The notes beneath the pieces are model-generated. The model saw only the letters and a list, made by a program, of their open reading frames with translations, had not been told where the DNA came from and did no database searches. A stretch of 64,000 nucleotides of DNA, from contig JABAKD010000023.1 of assembly GCA_012845835.1 (NCBI GenBank), positions 17,476,751-17,540,750 of the forward strand, in the 5' to 3' direction. Of this stretch, positions 31,920 to 42,940 are shown one piece after another; the first letter of the stretch is position 1, and each line of letters begins with the position of its first letter. Origin of the DNA: Undaria pinnatifida (taxonomy: Eukaryota > Sar > Phaeophyceae > Laminariales > Alariaceae). Made by a program: the position numbers and the translations under genes.

Positions 31920-33731
31920 GCCGACCCTGGACTACGCGTGAAGGCAGCGGGACTCGGGGGGAGACCTGACGATGGCGAGGAAGAGCGCCGGGATGGCCTC
32001 TGCTATCCCTGGGACCAACACACATTGGGAATTGCGGGACCGCTCGATGATGTCCCCCTTAAGGACCTTCAACAACGCTTCGCCACTGTTGTCAAAGTGC
32101 AGCCGACGCTGGCTACTGCCCACGCCAAGCTTATCACCCACGTGCTTGGCCTCCTCAATCACTCCTTGGGAGAGCATCGTCAATCCACTCAATCAGAGAC
32201 GTCGCAATCACTGCTGAGGTCAATCAAGTTATGGTACATCCTCCCAGCTCCATTACACTCGCAGGATGGCCGAATGAAACGGCGTGAGAGGTTTGCGTCT
32301 GCCGAACGAAGTGACCTCACCCTCTTGCTCCCGTGGTTAATGGAGTATACCCGTCGAACATCTACGAGGCAAATCGGTCAAGCCCGAGAAGAGACGGACG
32401 CTGATATGTTTAAGAGGGCATCATCGGCATGCCGCCATCGAGGGGGGGTGACTGTGGCAGCACGCAGCCTTCTCGCGGAACCGCGCGCGCCGGGGAACGA
32501 CGAAAGGTGGGAGCGCGTAAAATCAAAGTTCCCGGAGGAGAACCAGGCCTGCGTCTCCGAAGCTGCAGCGGCAGCGGTGGCAACAAGTTCCACCGACCAG
32601 GAGTAGGGGAGTGTACCCAACTGGCGCCCGGAGGAAGAGTTCGACCCACAGGTGGCCCTCGAGGTAATCAATTCTCGCAACGCCTTATCAGGCGCGGGAA
32701 GCGACGGTTTGCGATTCTCGCACTTACAGTCAATAATCAGGACTGGTTTTGGGCGCGAAAAAATCGGAGCTGGCATCGAAGCCTTCTGGAGAAGAATTAT
32801 CGATGATCCAAACGCCTTCCCGCCTGAATTCTGGCAGCTCTTCTTGCAATCCAACCTCACTGCCCTGGGTGAAAAATGCCGCCCCGTGTGCGTGGGGATG
32901 ACGTGGAGGCGGCTTATTGCGGCCGGAACCATGCGGCAGTGGCGACCACGGCTGGAGGAGGCCAACCGTGAAGCACGACAGTTTGGAGTCGGAGTACGAG
33001 GGGGGGTGGAACAGGTAGCGCTACGCGCAAGAATACATCACGAGGCAAACCACTGGCTGATCCTCACCGATTGCTCCAACGCATTCAACACAGTAAAGCG
33101 GACTGCTATGCTAGCGGAGGCAGCCACTTGCGTGCCGGCGCTTACACCGTTCGAGGCAAAATGTTACGGCGAGATGTCTGCGCCCGTGTTTTTTCAGATG
33201 GAATCGGGAGAAAGGCGGAAGATCGACTGCTCCAGCGGGGTACAACAAGGTGATGCTATGGGGCCGGCGTTGTTCTGCATGCTGCTCCTGCCGGTGCTGA
33301 AGCGGACACGGGAGGAGTTGCAGCCAAGAGGTGTAGAGGCATTCGCCTACCTAGATTATATTAGCATCGGAATGATGGAAATCACACCCGAAACTGTGGA
33401 AGTGGTACCCATTCTCCAGCGTGAGCTGTCCAACATGGGAATTGCGATCAACCCGAGCAAAACGGCTGCCCTGCCCCCAAAGGGGCACGTACCTACGCCG
33501 GAACAAATCGCCCTTGCTGGAGGCATTGGCGTCAGCATCGCCGAACGTGGTGGGGTTAAGGTGGTGGGGGTGCCCATCGGCACAGGTGAGTACCTGAGGG
33601 AGAGCGCAATGGAGATAGTCCAAAACGGGGGAGCGGAGCAACTTGCGCGGATGTTGTCGCGCATGCCGGACAAGCAATCGGCCAACCTGATTGCCACAGG
33701 CTCCATGGTTCGACGGACCTCCTACCTTTAA
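31920..33731 (+). pseudogene. Reverse transcriptase of the RING-RLE retrotransposon, inactive
   Basis: Region 31938-32606 is a helical N-terminal extension in the same frame. After TAG at 32604 comes the palm: SGAGSDGLRFSHLQS, then LILTDCSNAFNTVKR (motif A, Asp kept), SGVQQGDAMGPALFCML (motif B) and EAFAYLDYISIGM (motif C). Motif C should read x-D-D; here the second Asp is Tyr (GAT to TAT at about 33356), which removes a metal-binding residue. Thumb-like sequence follows (ELSNMGIAINPSKTAALP, KVVGVPIGTGEY) and a TAA at 33729 ends the block. The same frame goes straight on into the endonuclease part, so this stop is a mutation and not a gene boundary. Confidence 0.85.
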
Positions 33732-33734
33732 CGC

Positions 33735-35090
33735 GTGATGGACCCAGAACTATCGCTGGCTGCATGCAAAAAAGCAGATGGCAACGCCTTGTGGATGCTG
33801 GAGAAATTGCTCGATCTCCCGGGGGCAGCAGAAGAATCATCGTTCTTCGCGGACGGGTGCCCGACAAACATGTTGACCCTGCAACCTCATCAACAGGCGC
33901 AGGCGAGCCTGTCCACGGGGGCCGGAGGGTTTGGGCTGTCGTCGGCTGAAGCCCGGAGGATGTCAGCATCCGTTGGGAGCTTGGTGGCGACGATGCCAGA
34001 GGTGCTTGCTGATCTATCCGGCGCAATAGGGAACAAAGTCCGGAGGGAGCTGCCCGATTCTGACCTCGTGCGGCGCATGTGGAACAGCATCAGGGACCTG
34101 CGCGATGCGCATGGGGTTTCAGAGGAGGCCATGGCGAACATCGTGCCGGAAAGCTGGCGAGACAGAGCATTTAGAGCAGGAGAACAAGGTGCCTCAGGGC
34201 AATCAATTGCAGACGTATTGCCTGCACACGACGCCGAAACTATCAGCTCCAGCAAAGCGCAGCATAGGCTGGGTAAACTGGTGAACCGAGTGCGTTATGA
34301 GAGGTACGTCTCTTCGCTGGACCAGCTCCCCGAGACGAGGCCCCAGCGAGACACAAGCGAATCTCAAGGCGAGAAGGAGACACGAGACTTGGCCAGGGCC
34401 CGGCAACGGAGTCAATCGGGATCAGGGGCTACCGCCTTCCTAAGGGCGAAACCTGTAGACTCAGCTATAACCATCCCTGCATCAGAGTTCGTGACTGCGG
34501 GGAAGAGATTTCTGGGGATAGAGGAATTCCTCGCGGCGAGATGCCCATGCTGCGATGAAGCGGAGGTTAATACGCGGCATGCGCGATTGTGTCACCGAGC
34601 GGGCGCGCAAGTGAACCAGCACCAACCCCTCGTGCACGCGCTCTCCCGCACCCTTAAGAGCATGTCCGTCCGCCATCAGGTGGACAGCGGAGCCCCGTTC
34701 CACGCAGACAGGGATTTGCGAATGGACATCGTGATTGAGGCAGGTGGACTAAGAAATGCTACGGCACCGGAGTATCGCGACAAGTCGATACTCCTCGACG
34801 TGACGTATGCGGACCCACAAGCAGGGGTCCACATGCGGGCAGAAAGCGCGGATCGAAACGGATCAGCGGCTTCCACTTCCGAGGCGCGCAAGAGCAGCCA
34901 CTGCGCTCGTCCGGGACAGGTGTCCTTCGACGAACGCAGCTACAAACTCGCCACCCTCGCGGTGGAAAGCTTTGGGCGCCTCGGTAAAGAAGGCAGCGAC
35001 CTGATAGATCAGGTAGCGGCAAGCATCGTTGGAGGGACGGACGCATCGTCCCTAGCGCGGAAAGGCGTGTGCAAGGAGCGACTATTCTAA
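33735..35090 (+). pseudogene. CCHC motif and restriction-like endonuclease of the RING-RLE retrotransposon
   Basis: The frame continues the RT connection region (DPELSLAACKKADGNALWML, GGFGLSSAEARRM). A zinc motif CPCCDEAEVNTRHARLCH (near 34545-34598) gives the C-x2-C-x8-H-x3-C pattern found before the endonuclease in R2-group elements. The nuclease core reads HADRDLRMDIVIEAGG and then SILLDVTYADP (about 34700-34830), the two acidic strands of a PD-(D/E)XK-type fold that nicks target DNA for priming. The TAA at 35088 may be the original end, but reading on gives IISVTTQVAISRRVHRYRL and, after a one-base shift, RDRQAARGREEES, so the true C-terminus was probably near 35.2 kb. Confidence 0.8.
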
Positions 35091-35455
35091 ATCATTTCTG
35101 TGACCACTCAGGTCGCGATTTCGCGCAGAGTTCATCGATATAGACTTATCTCTGAGGGATCGTCAGGCCGCGAGGGGAAGGGAGGAAGAATCGGGAGGAC
35201 TAAGGCCACTGGCCTGGAGTGGCAATATTGATGAGGATTAAGGTAGACTCTCAGCTATAACATACCAGGCATATATAGGGCAAGGAAATAGTAGATAAAA
35301 GGAGAAGATGTGGGGAAAGGAAATGGGCGAATGGTTGGCGGAAGATACCACTGCATTATGGTGCGATCATTCGACTTCATATTAGGTGCTGCTGCTGCTT
35401 TAAGGAAAGATATTCGATTTATATCGGGAAGGCATCTACGCTACATTGTCGGAGG
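35091..35455 (+). other. Residual C-terminal coding and 3' UTR of the RING-RLE element
   Basis: The first 110 bp still look coding (see the endonuclease entry). The rest is purine-rich and has no frame. It joins directly to the (AAT)n tract, so it is taken as the 3' UTR. Confidence 0.6.
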
Positions 35456-36169
<714 letters not shown>

Positions 36170-36189
36170 CACTAGACCACGGCGTTGGC

Positions 36190-36690
36190 AATGTTTTATT
36201 ACGGCGCTTCGGAATTAGGTAGTCAATACTCCGGAGTATAATGTTGCTAACACTGACAAATCATAACGTGCAGTACCTAACATTATAACAATTGCTGTTG
36301 AAATTCACCCTGACAACATCTGTAGAAAAAACGAGCGGCCGGTGTATCACTCAGCTCGCAAAGATGAACATCGACCCCACTTTATAGAACTCACAGCAGA
36401 CGTGTTTAGAAGCTTTTGAAAAAATAGTGAAAACGAGCTATCGGTGTACTACGCAGCTTGCAGAGATTCGACCCTACATTTGTCGACCTCACAGCTGCCG
36501 TTGTGAAAAAATTGCTATAAACTAACATTAGCAATTTATATATTATAAAAAATGAAAATACAATCCAGGTGTGAGATCGGATATCTTGCCGAAACTCATC
36601 TTTGCAAGCTGTGTGTGATACTCCGATCGCGCGTATTACGGGTTGTGTGTCCTCATTAAGGATATAGGTCGGCGACTCCCCTTTCAACTA
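36190..36690 (-). repeat. Modular dispersed repeat, inverted orientation
   Basis: Read on the minus strand this matches 21898-22130 (GTGAGTTCGA...GGGTCGAT, then GATGTTGTC...GTGAA, then TTATAATG-TAGGTACT). Two copies of the first part lie head to tail (36340-36410 and 36450-36500). The ATACTCCGGAGTAT palindrome is at 36226-36239. Confidence 0.55.
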
Positions 36691-38290
36691 CAGTGTAGCC
36701 ATCAGGGTCAACAGGGTGATGTTAGTCAGTCTCTGCGCGGAAACTATAAAACCCGTTTCTGAGGGGAACAAAATCTGACAGCTGTGGAAGGAAATCAATC
36801 CGTTCATCAAGTGAGTCCTGCAAGTCGAAAAACCGGTAAGGGGAGGGCGGAGTTTTGAAGGACGTGGGGGCCTGGTTGTGATCAAAAGGGAGCGGGGGTG
36901 GGGGGGGGGGGGACGGGCGGGGCAGGTCAATTTGTGCGTGGAAACAATAAATCCTTCAAGGGGATAAAATCTGACGGTTGTGGAAAAAAAAAAGCACCAG
37001 TTTATCGGGTGGGGGGGGGGGGGGGGGCGGGGGCGGGGCGGGGGCGGGGCGGGGGGGGGCAGCTCAATCTGTGCGTGGAAACTATACCTTCTTTAAAGGG
37101 GATAAATATGACGGTTTTGGAAATAATGCACCAGTTTATCATGTATATCCTGGGGTGAGTCGTACAACCAGTGAGTGGAGGGCAGAGTGTTCGAGGGGGT
37201 GGGGGTGGGGTGGGGAAGGGGGGTGGGGAGGTGGGGGGTGGGGGAGGGGGGGGGAGGTGGGGGAGGGCGGGGGAGGGAAGGGCTTTAGGTGGCACAGATG
37301 AAGGGGTTTGCTATACGTGTGGTGCTAGGTCTAGGCAATGGTGCGGGTGGTGGGGAGGGAGGGGGCGTTGAGATGGAGGGTGGGGGTGCGGGGGGGGGGA
37401 GGTGGGGGCGGGCGGGGAGGGAAGGGCTTTAGGTGGGACACTCGTAGGGGTTTGCTATACGTGTGGTGCTAGGTTTAAGCGATGGTGCGGGTGGTGGGGA
37501 AGGAGGGGGCGTTGGGGGCGGGCGGGGGGGGGGGGCAGTGGCATGGATGGCTCTAGGAAGATAATGAGGTGATATCCAGTGCGTGGAAGTGTTTATTACT
37601 CTGGCGGATTTCGATATTGGGTTGGGCGTTTGAGCAAAGAAGAGCGAGAAAAAAAAAGGGGGGGCGGGGGCAAGGGTTTTAAAAAGGTTTGGGTCACATA
37701 TAATATTCAAATACACTCCGGCTGTGAGATCAAAGATATGTAGGGGCTTGTTAAACGCGTGGTGCTAGGTCTAGGCGATCGTGCGGGTGGTGGGGAAGGA
37801 GGGGGCGTTGAAGGGGGGGGTGGGGAGGGGGGGGGGAAGAATGAAAACTACGTCATGGATGGTTAGAAAGATAATGACGTGATATCAATTGCGTAGAGGT
37901 GTTTATTACTGTGGGCGATTTGGATTTCAAGTGGGGCGTTTGAACAAACTGGGCGGCAAAAAAGGAAGGGGGGGGGGAGGAGAGCGGAAATGAGTTGGAG
38001 CTACGGCATGGATAGCTAGGAAGAGAATGAGATGATATGAGCTCGCTGGTAGTGTTTACTACTCTGGTAGATTTTGATTTTAGGTGGGGAGTTTGAACAG
38101 GAGGGATCGAGGGAGGGGGGGGGGGGGGGGGGAGGGGTGGGGCGTTTGAAGAAGAGGGATCGGGGGAGGGGGGGGGGGGGGGGGGGCGGGACATTTCAAC
38201 ATGTGCGCGAAAACTATAAAACCTGTTGCTGAGGGGGCCAAAATCTGACACCTGTGGAAGGAAAGGCATCAGTTTATCAGAAATATCCCG
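36691..38290. repeat. G-rich minisatellite with G-quadruplex potential
   Basis: Units share GTGCGTGGAAACTAT or GCGCGGAAACTATAAAACC, then a (C/A)AAGGGGATAAA-like part, ATCTGACGGTTGTGGAA and CACCAGTTTATC (near 36740, 36940, 37070 and 38200). They are separated by runs of 8-25 G. A second unit, GGGTTTGCTATACGTGTGGT with GCTAGGT, recurs at 37303, 37449 and 37748, and a third (GATAATGA-GTGATAT...GTGTTTATTACT) at about 37560, 37870 and 38020. The frames here (Gly-rich or Pro-rich) are not genes. Confidence 0.85.
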
Positions 38291-38317
38291 GAAGTCGTTC
38301 AATCTTTATGTACCGGC

Positions 38318-38692
38318 TCAAGGCAAAATAGACATATTACTGTGGGCATATTATTATACTGGAAATGACGCTTGCTGTTGTCGAACTGCCGCAGCTGCCG
38401 CTCCTGCTGTTGTTGAAATTGCACGAACATAAGAGTTGCGCGGGGGCTTCTGTTTCTGCTGTTGTCGTTCGTCATCGTGTGCCGGATGACGCAATTTGTC
38501 GCTGCGGTATCTTGCACCTGATTCCAGCGTTTATTACGATTTATTTGGATGTACCCATTGGCAGTGCTGTCGCATGTACAGCCTCGATTTACCTATGATC
38601 CTATACTCACAACACATGCCATCCATCCTCGAAAAATACGGGCATGGACGGAGCCAAGGCGGGCGGAAGCCCGCCACAGCGAAGCCCCCTTG
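38318..38692 (+). repeat. Hairpin-ended dispersed module, copy 3
   Basis: Full-length relative of 14709-15082 with the same order of landmarks, ending at GCCCGCCACAGCGAAGCCCC. It is followed by the GTGAGTTCA...TTAGGGTCGGT module (38728-38840) and then by another copy, so the two kinds of module alternate here. Confidence 0.72.
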
Positions 38693-38845
38693 GTATTATA
38701 TAAATATGTTGTAACAACTTCAACGTCAGATGTGAGTTCAAAAAAATTAGGGTCGGTAATAATCTTCGTGAATCTTTGCAAGCTGCGTAGTTCAACAAAG
38801 TATCCTTTGTCTTCATCATCAATTTAGGTATTAGGATCGTGGGGT

Positions 38846-39219
38846 ATGTACACTATTTATGTGCATATTATTATACAGGAAATGCTGCTTGCTGTGGACG
38901 AACTGCAGCAGCTGCCGCTCCTGCTGTTGTTGAAACTACACGTACAAAAAAGTTGTTTGAGGGCTGCTGCTGCCTTTGTTCGTCATCGTGTGCCGGATGA
39001 CGCAATTTGTTGCTGCGGTTTTCTTGCGCCTGATTCCAGTGTTTCTTTTCTTTATTTCAACACGATATATGTGAATGCACCCCTTGGCAGTGCGGTCGCA
39101 TTTACAGCCTCGATTTCTGCCTGGAATCCTATACTCATCATATATGGCATGCATCCTGGAAATTACGTGCATACGCGGAGCCAAGGCGAGCGGTAACCCG
39201 CCGCGGCGAAACCCCCCTG
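38846..39219 (+). repeat. Hairpin-ended dispersed module, copy 4
   Basis: Full-length relative of 14709-15082 that starts at TACACTATTTATGTGCATAT and ends with CCCGCCGCGGCGAAACCCCC. Together with 38318-38692 it forms a tandem pair with a period of about 528 bp. Confidence 0.72.
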
Positions 39220-40175
39220 GTATAGTCCTTTTTGTTTGAAGGGATGATATAATCACATTGCGGTGCGTTACCAAGAGGGCAACGTGCCTTTTCACATTAG
39301 CTCAGCAGTAGAATATATATTATAAAAATATTGTAATGTATTATCTCCGTTAAACTCAACAGCAGTAGCAACACGCGACCTGCCGTCGTCACAAAAAATG
39401 TATCAGCCTTCCAGAGAGTGTTATGTACATGAAAGAAACCTATTAATACCAAACAGATGAACTCTCCCTTCCGTGTTTCCGTTTTTTCACAGGAACTTCA
39501 ATCAAGATCATGGATACACACCTACTCATAAAACGTAGCGAATCTCCTGTGCAGGCTTAGCCTTTGGCCCAACCTTCGTGACGCTTTGGAGTCAAGACTT
39601 TGAGCTCTGTCTTTTGTTCTGGTAACGTCCGGTAGTGTTTGAGGCGGGGATCAAGGGGCTGTAGTGGCTTGTTCTAGGGCATTGCTCCGTTTTCCACTAG
39701 CTAAAAAACTGAAAGCTCGGATCGTCCTCAACACTTAGGTGAATCTTGATACTACTAATTAAAGTTCAAGTGCATGACGTACAATCAAGTGCTGCTCAAG
39801 GAAACGAATGATGCGCAGTACCCCTGCAAACACGCAATAGAACTCCAAAACTGAGCGACAGTAACAAGCCAGGACAAGGACGACATGGACTGGGTATCCA
39901 ATGATGATGGCGTGCTCTAAGGGAAGTACCATGATTAGTATGCATACCATACAGCATTACCCCTGCAACCAAAACCAATTTTAGAACAAGCCCAATATTA
40001 CTACCCTTGTGATACTACTGTATTTGAAAGAGTCATCGTATGTTGTGCTGCTATTGCTATTCGCTGCTTCTATGTTTTGCCGTACATTTAATGCACTGTC
40101 TTTTGCTCGTTTGTCCATTGAAGATAAAATATTACTTTAGTAAAAAGTACAGCTGTAGAACACGTGCACGCAGGC
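39220..40175. other. No recognised feature
   Basis: I see no gene, RNA or repeat family. The longest frames are short and have no domain. Confidence 0.35.
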
Positions 40176-40178
40176 ATA

Positions 40179-40320
40179 AGGTTATTATTGTGGTTCAATC
40201 AACAGACAAAGTGAGGTTATTATTGTGGTTCAATCAACAGACAAAGTGGGAAACTAGTTCTGGATGTAGAAGACGCACGTCAGCATTAAGTTATTATTGT
40301 GGTTCAACAGACAAGGTGGG
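40179..40320. repeat. 35-bp tandem repeat
   Basis: Two perfect units (40179-40213 and 40214-40248) each begin GGTTATTATTGTGGTTCAAT and end AGACAAAGTGA or GGG. A third, shorter unit lies at about 40290-40320. This is a small minisatellite. Confidence 0.9.
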
Positions 40321-41220
40321 AAATTACTTCAAATCAAAAACACCAAACGATACCTACAACAGCAGCACACTATGTCGTAATTTTTCCGGTACTACTGCTA
40401 CTAATGTACTTGTAGTACTAAAGACCTGGTATTTGATACCAGGGATGAAAAAATGAACAAGCTGTTGCCTAGCCGACTATAACAAAGCGTAAAATCTACT
40501 GCAGATAGATTTACTACTGTAGTGTGTTTGATGTAGTACATAGTGATGAGGTTAAAATTACTGTTGGGTTAGTCGGGATGGTTTGGAACAAATAAAGGTT
40601 AAGCCCGCCACACTTGCATACATTTTCATGCACACCGCGTGTCAATTTACCTCCTCCATTGTCTTCGCGAAACTAGATGTATCACGCAGCTTGCAACGAT
40701 GACTATCGATCCGAATTTATCGAATTCGCAGCTGACGTGTTTAGCAGATTCTTTTCAAGATAAAATGTATGTAACTAGTCGGGCTTTTCCTCTCGGGGGA
40801 GCGCGACACCGAAAATGACACCGCTGTCGACGATGTACGAAGCAGGCCGGTTCAGCTCGGCGGCTTTTCCAAATGTGAAGAACACACGCTCGTGGTGCGT
40901 ATATCTGCGAACGTGTCGGTAGTTGGTTCAAAAAATGAAACGACGTGTTTGCCAATGTTCATAGTTACTACGGGTATTAATGGAAAAATCGTAGTTTTCG
41001 AGTACACCTGCTCGCACTACACAAACGATGGAGGTTGACTTCGACGTGAAAACAACATGTGCACATTGCGCACACACAATTTTCAGTATTCCGGCACAGA
41101 GTATGTATGTTAAGCTCCGCGCTGTTTTCGCCAGACATGACGATGCAATCAGACTGGCCGACTAAGGCCGTTTGCGTTGCCGTAACTTCGCACATCCAAT
41201 AGCTTCCCAGGTACAATATT
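40321..41220. other. Unassigned; short repeat fragments
   Basis: 40600-40680 resembles part of the SINE body at 14341-14400 (CCACACTT, CATACATTTTCATGC, GTGTCAATTTA). 40678-40750 resembles, in inverted form, the GTGAGTTCGA...GGGTCGAT module. No gene is seen. Confidence 0.35.
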
Positions 41221-42010
41221 TGGGTCGATACACAGAACTACTGACAAATATCGATTTCCTGAGAGGCCCTAAGAGACCTCATTTTTATCGTTTCCCACAC
41301 TAACTTAAATACATTTTCCTCTCCGGCCGGCTGAGCAGGCTCGAATGCCTAAAACAGCGCTTCTCAGCGCTTTACACCGCTTTCTTTTTTTTTATGAATA
41401 TACTATCAATGCTTGTTGATGAGGATAATATTTTTTTCCTCCGATGACACTAGGATTCCAACCAACGAACACAAGGCTCATCAGCGGATAGCCTATCTAC
41501 TAGACCACAAAGTCACGTTGACTCTGTGGTGTTATTTTCAGCGCTTCTCGCACCGTCTCCTTTTTTATGAGTATACTATCAATGATTTTTTGTGAGTGTC
41601 AATATATATATATATATTTTCGATGACACCGGGATTCGCACCCACGCACACCAGGCTCAGAAGTGGACAGTCTTTTATCCACTAGACCTCCAAGTCACAG
41701 TGACTCTATGGTCTAGTAGATAGTCATATATATACCTTTTTTCTCCATGTTACCGGGATTCGAACCCACGCACAACACAGGCTCAGAAGCGGACAATCTA
41801 TCCACTAAACCACAAAGTCACAGTGACTGTGGTCTATTAATAGTGGATAGTCCTACAGACCTACTTACAAATTATATCGATTTCCTGAGCGGCTTCCATT
41901 GTTTTTGCTTCCCAGACAAATTTAAAGATATTCTCCTCTCCGGACGGCTGAGCGGGGCGCTCGGATGACCGAAACAGCGCGCTTCTCAGCGCTTCTCATT
42001 TTTTTCTTTT
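41221..42010 (-). mobile_element. Cluster of nested tRNA-derived SINE copies
   Basis: Read on the minus strand, three tRNA-like heads occur at about 41440-41530, 41615-41720 and 41745-41860. The best has a perfect B box, GGTTCGAATCC (41754-41764 region), and an A-box-like TTTAGTGGATAGA. A shared body lies on both sides (41230-41385 and 41850-41995), with ATCGATTTCCTGAG, CCTCTCCGG-CGGCTGAGC and GCGCTTCTCAGCGCTT. The acceptor ends do not pair, so these are SINE heads and not working tRNA genes. Confidence 0.65.
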
Positions 42011-42109
42011 TCAAAGTTCAAATTACGTACCGGTGCTCCTACGCCAGGTTTGTACATACCAAGCAATACGGTGTTGAATCACAACGCACGCCCAGATCAG
42101 ATCAGCCCA

Positions 42110-42200
42110 GCTATACATAGCTCAACCGCGCAGCGCTGTGCGGTGCCGTGCGGTGTGGTGCCGTGCCTTGCCCTGCGCTGCGGTGTCGTGCTGCGCTGTG
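42110..42200. repeat. Degenerate GTGCGGTGCC repeat
   Basis: Built from GTGCGGT, GTGCCGT and GCGCTGTG units. It resembles the GGTGC-rich region at 60.3-60.8 kb and the GCTGAGCT repeats at 17.2 and 22.7 kb. It has no coding value. Confidence 0.5.
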
Positions 42201-42566
42201 CTTTGTTTCGAACATACAGCAGTGCCACAGGTATACGTGTTGTGTACTCGTCTTTTGTTTTTTCTACATTCGATCTCTCTTGGTCCCCATGTTTGTTCCC
42301 CCGTGCAAATTACACCCGTACTGCCGATCAGAACGTGACACCGCCAACAAGCACACAGCACAGCACAGGGCAGTTTGCTTTGCACAAGCAGCTCTTGGCA
42401 CTTTCAAATCGCTGTTCGTACCAAATCATGGGTATCTTTCTTTCTGCCCCTTATACATGTTCTAGTTGTATTCTTCCTTGCGCGAGTGTCGCGGGCGGCG
42501 TCAGCCGCCCTCGGAGCGGAGCCCTTGTACAAAAATACATCATCACTTCATACGGCCTGCTGGCAC

Positions 42567-42940
42567 CCCTGGTGGTTCAATAGTTAGCTGCGTCACCTGA
42601 GGTCGAGGTCGTAGATTCGAGCCCGGGACTCTAAAAAAAACGACAGGTCGAACGTGCGACAGCGCAAGTTGGCGAAATTCGATGAAAATAATATAAACTG
42701 AAAAGCGGAATGCCTAAGCACGAAAAAGATGAAGGCACGTACCGGGGAGAAGGGAAGACACGTGTGACCATCGCTTGTCCAGAAGATCGCTGAGGGTAAA
42801 ACAATTAACGCGTTGAGCTGTAAAGAAAAAAACACGATAGAAAATTTTTAAATAAAACGACGGTCGCCCCGGTTAACCTCTTAACATTACTAAGTAAGGT
42901 TAGAGGTGGTTCAAATCTCGGTGTGGATATTACATTTTTT
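42567..42940 (+). mobile_element. SINE-like repeats with tRNA-like segments
   Basis: A tRNA-like segment at 42567-42633 has GTTCAATAGTTAGC (A-box-like) and AGATTCGAGCCC (B-box-like). The body 42700-42830 (GGCACGTACCGGGGAGAAGG, GACCATCGCTTGTCCA, GTTGAGCTG) aligns with 62490-62610. A second tRNA-like segment at 42853-42935 starts CGGTCGCCCCGGT, as does the head of the SINE at 53574-53765 in reverse. Confidence 0.55.

Larger units (their letters stand above)
24388..35455 (+). mobile_element. RLE-type non-LTR retrotransposon with RING-rich polyprotein (defective)
   Basis: One transcription direction carries a long low-complexity N-terminal region, five RING or RING-like zinc modules, a reverse transcriptase, a CCHC motif and a restriction-like endonuclease, then about 365 bp of 3' UTR and an (AAT)n tail. 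The RT-CCHC-endonuclease order is that of the R2/NeSL/CRE group of target-primed non-LTR elements. From about 28690 to 35090 all parts are in one frame, interrupted by TAA (31647), TAG (31917), TAG (32604) and TAA (33729). A TGA (25060) and a frameshift near 28690 break the upstream part. The second catalytic Asp of RT is lost. The element is dead, but its architecture is readable. Confidence 0.85.

Noticed and set aside
24388-35455. A second (homing or Ulp1-like) protease or Myb domain in the RING-RLE element
   Set aside because: I looked for a Cys/His protease core and for Myb Trp spacing in the readable frames and found neither.
36890-38190. Telomere-like or rDNA spacer array
   Set aside because: The G runs are not a telomere repeat, and no rRNA sequence is present nearby.
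41745-41830. Possible functional tRNA gene (minus strand) with perfect B box
   Set aside because: The acceptor and part of the T stem do not pair, and related heads lie nearby in a SINE context.
42567-42633. Possible tRNA gene on the plus strand
   Set aside because: The B box is degenerate and no cloverleaf with a 7-bp acceptor stem can be drawn; it is better read as a SINE head.
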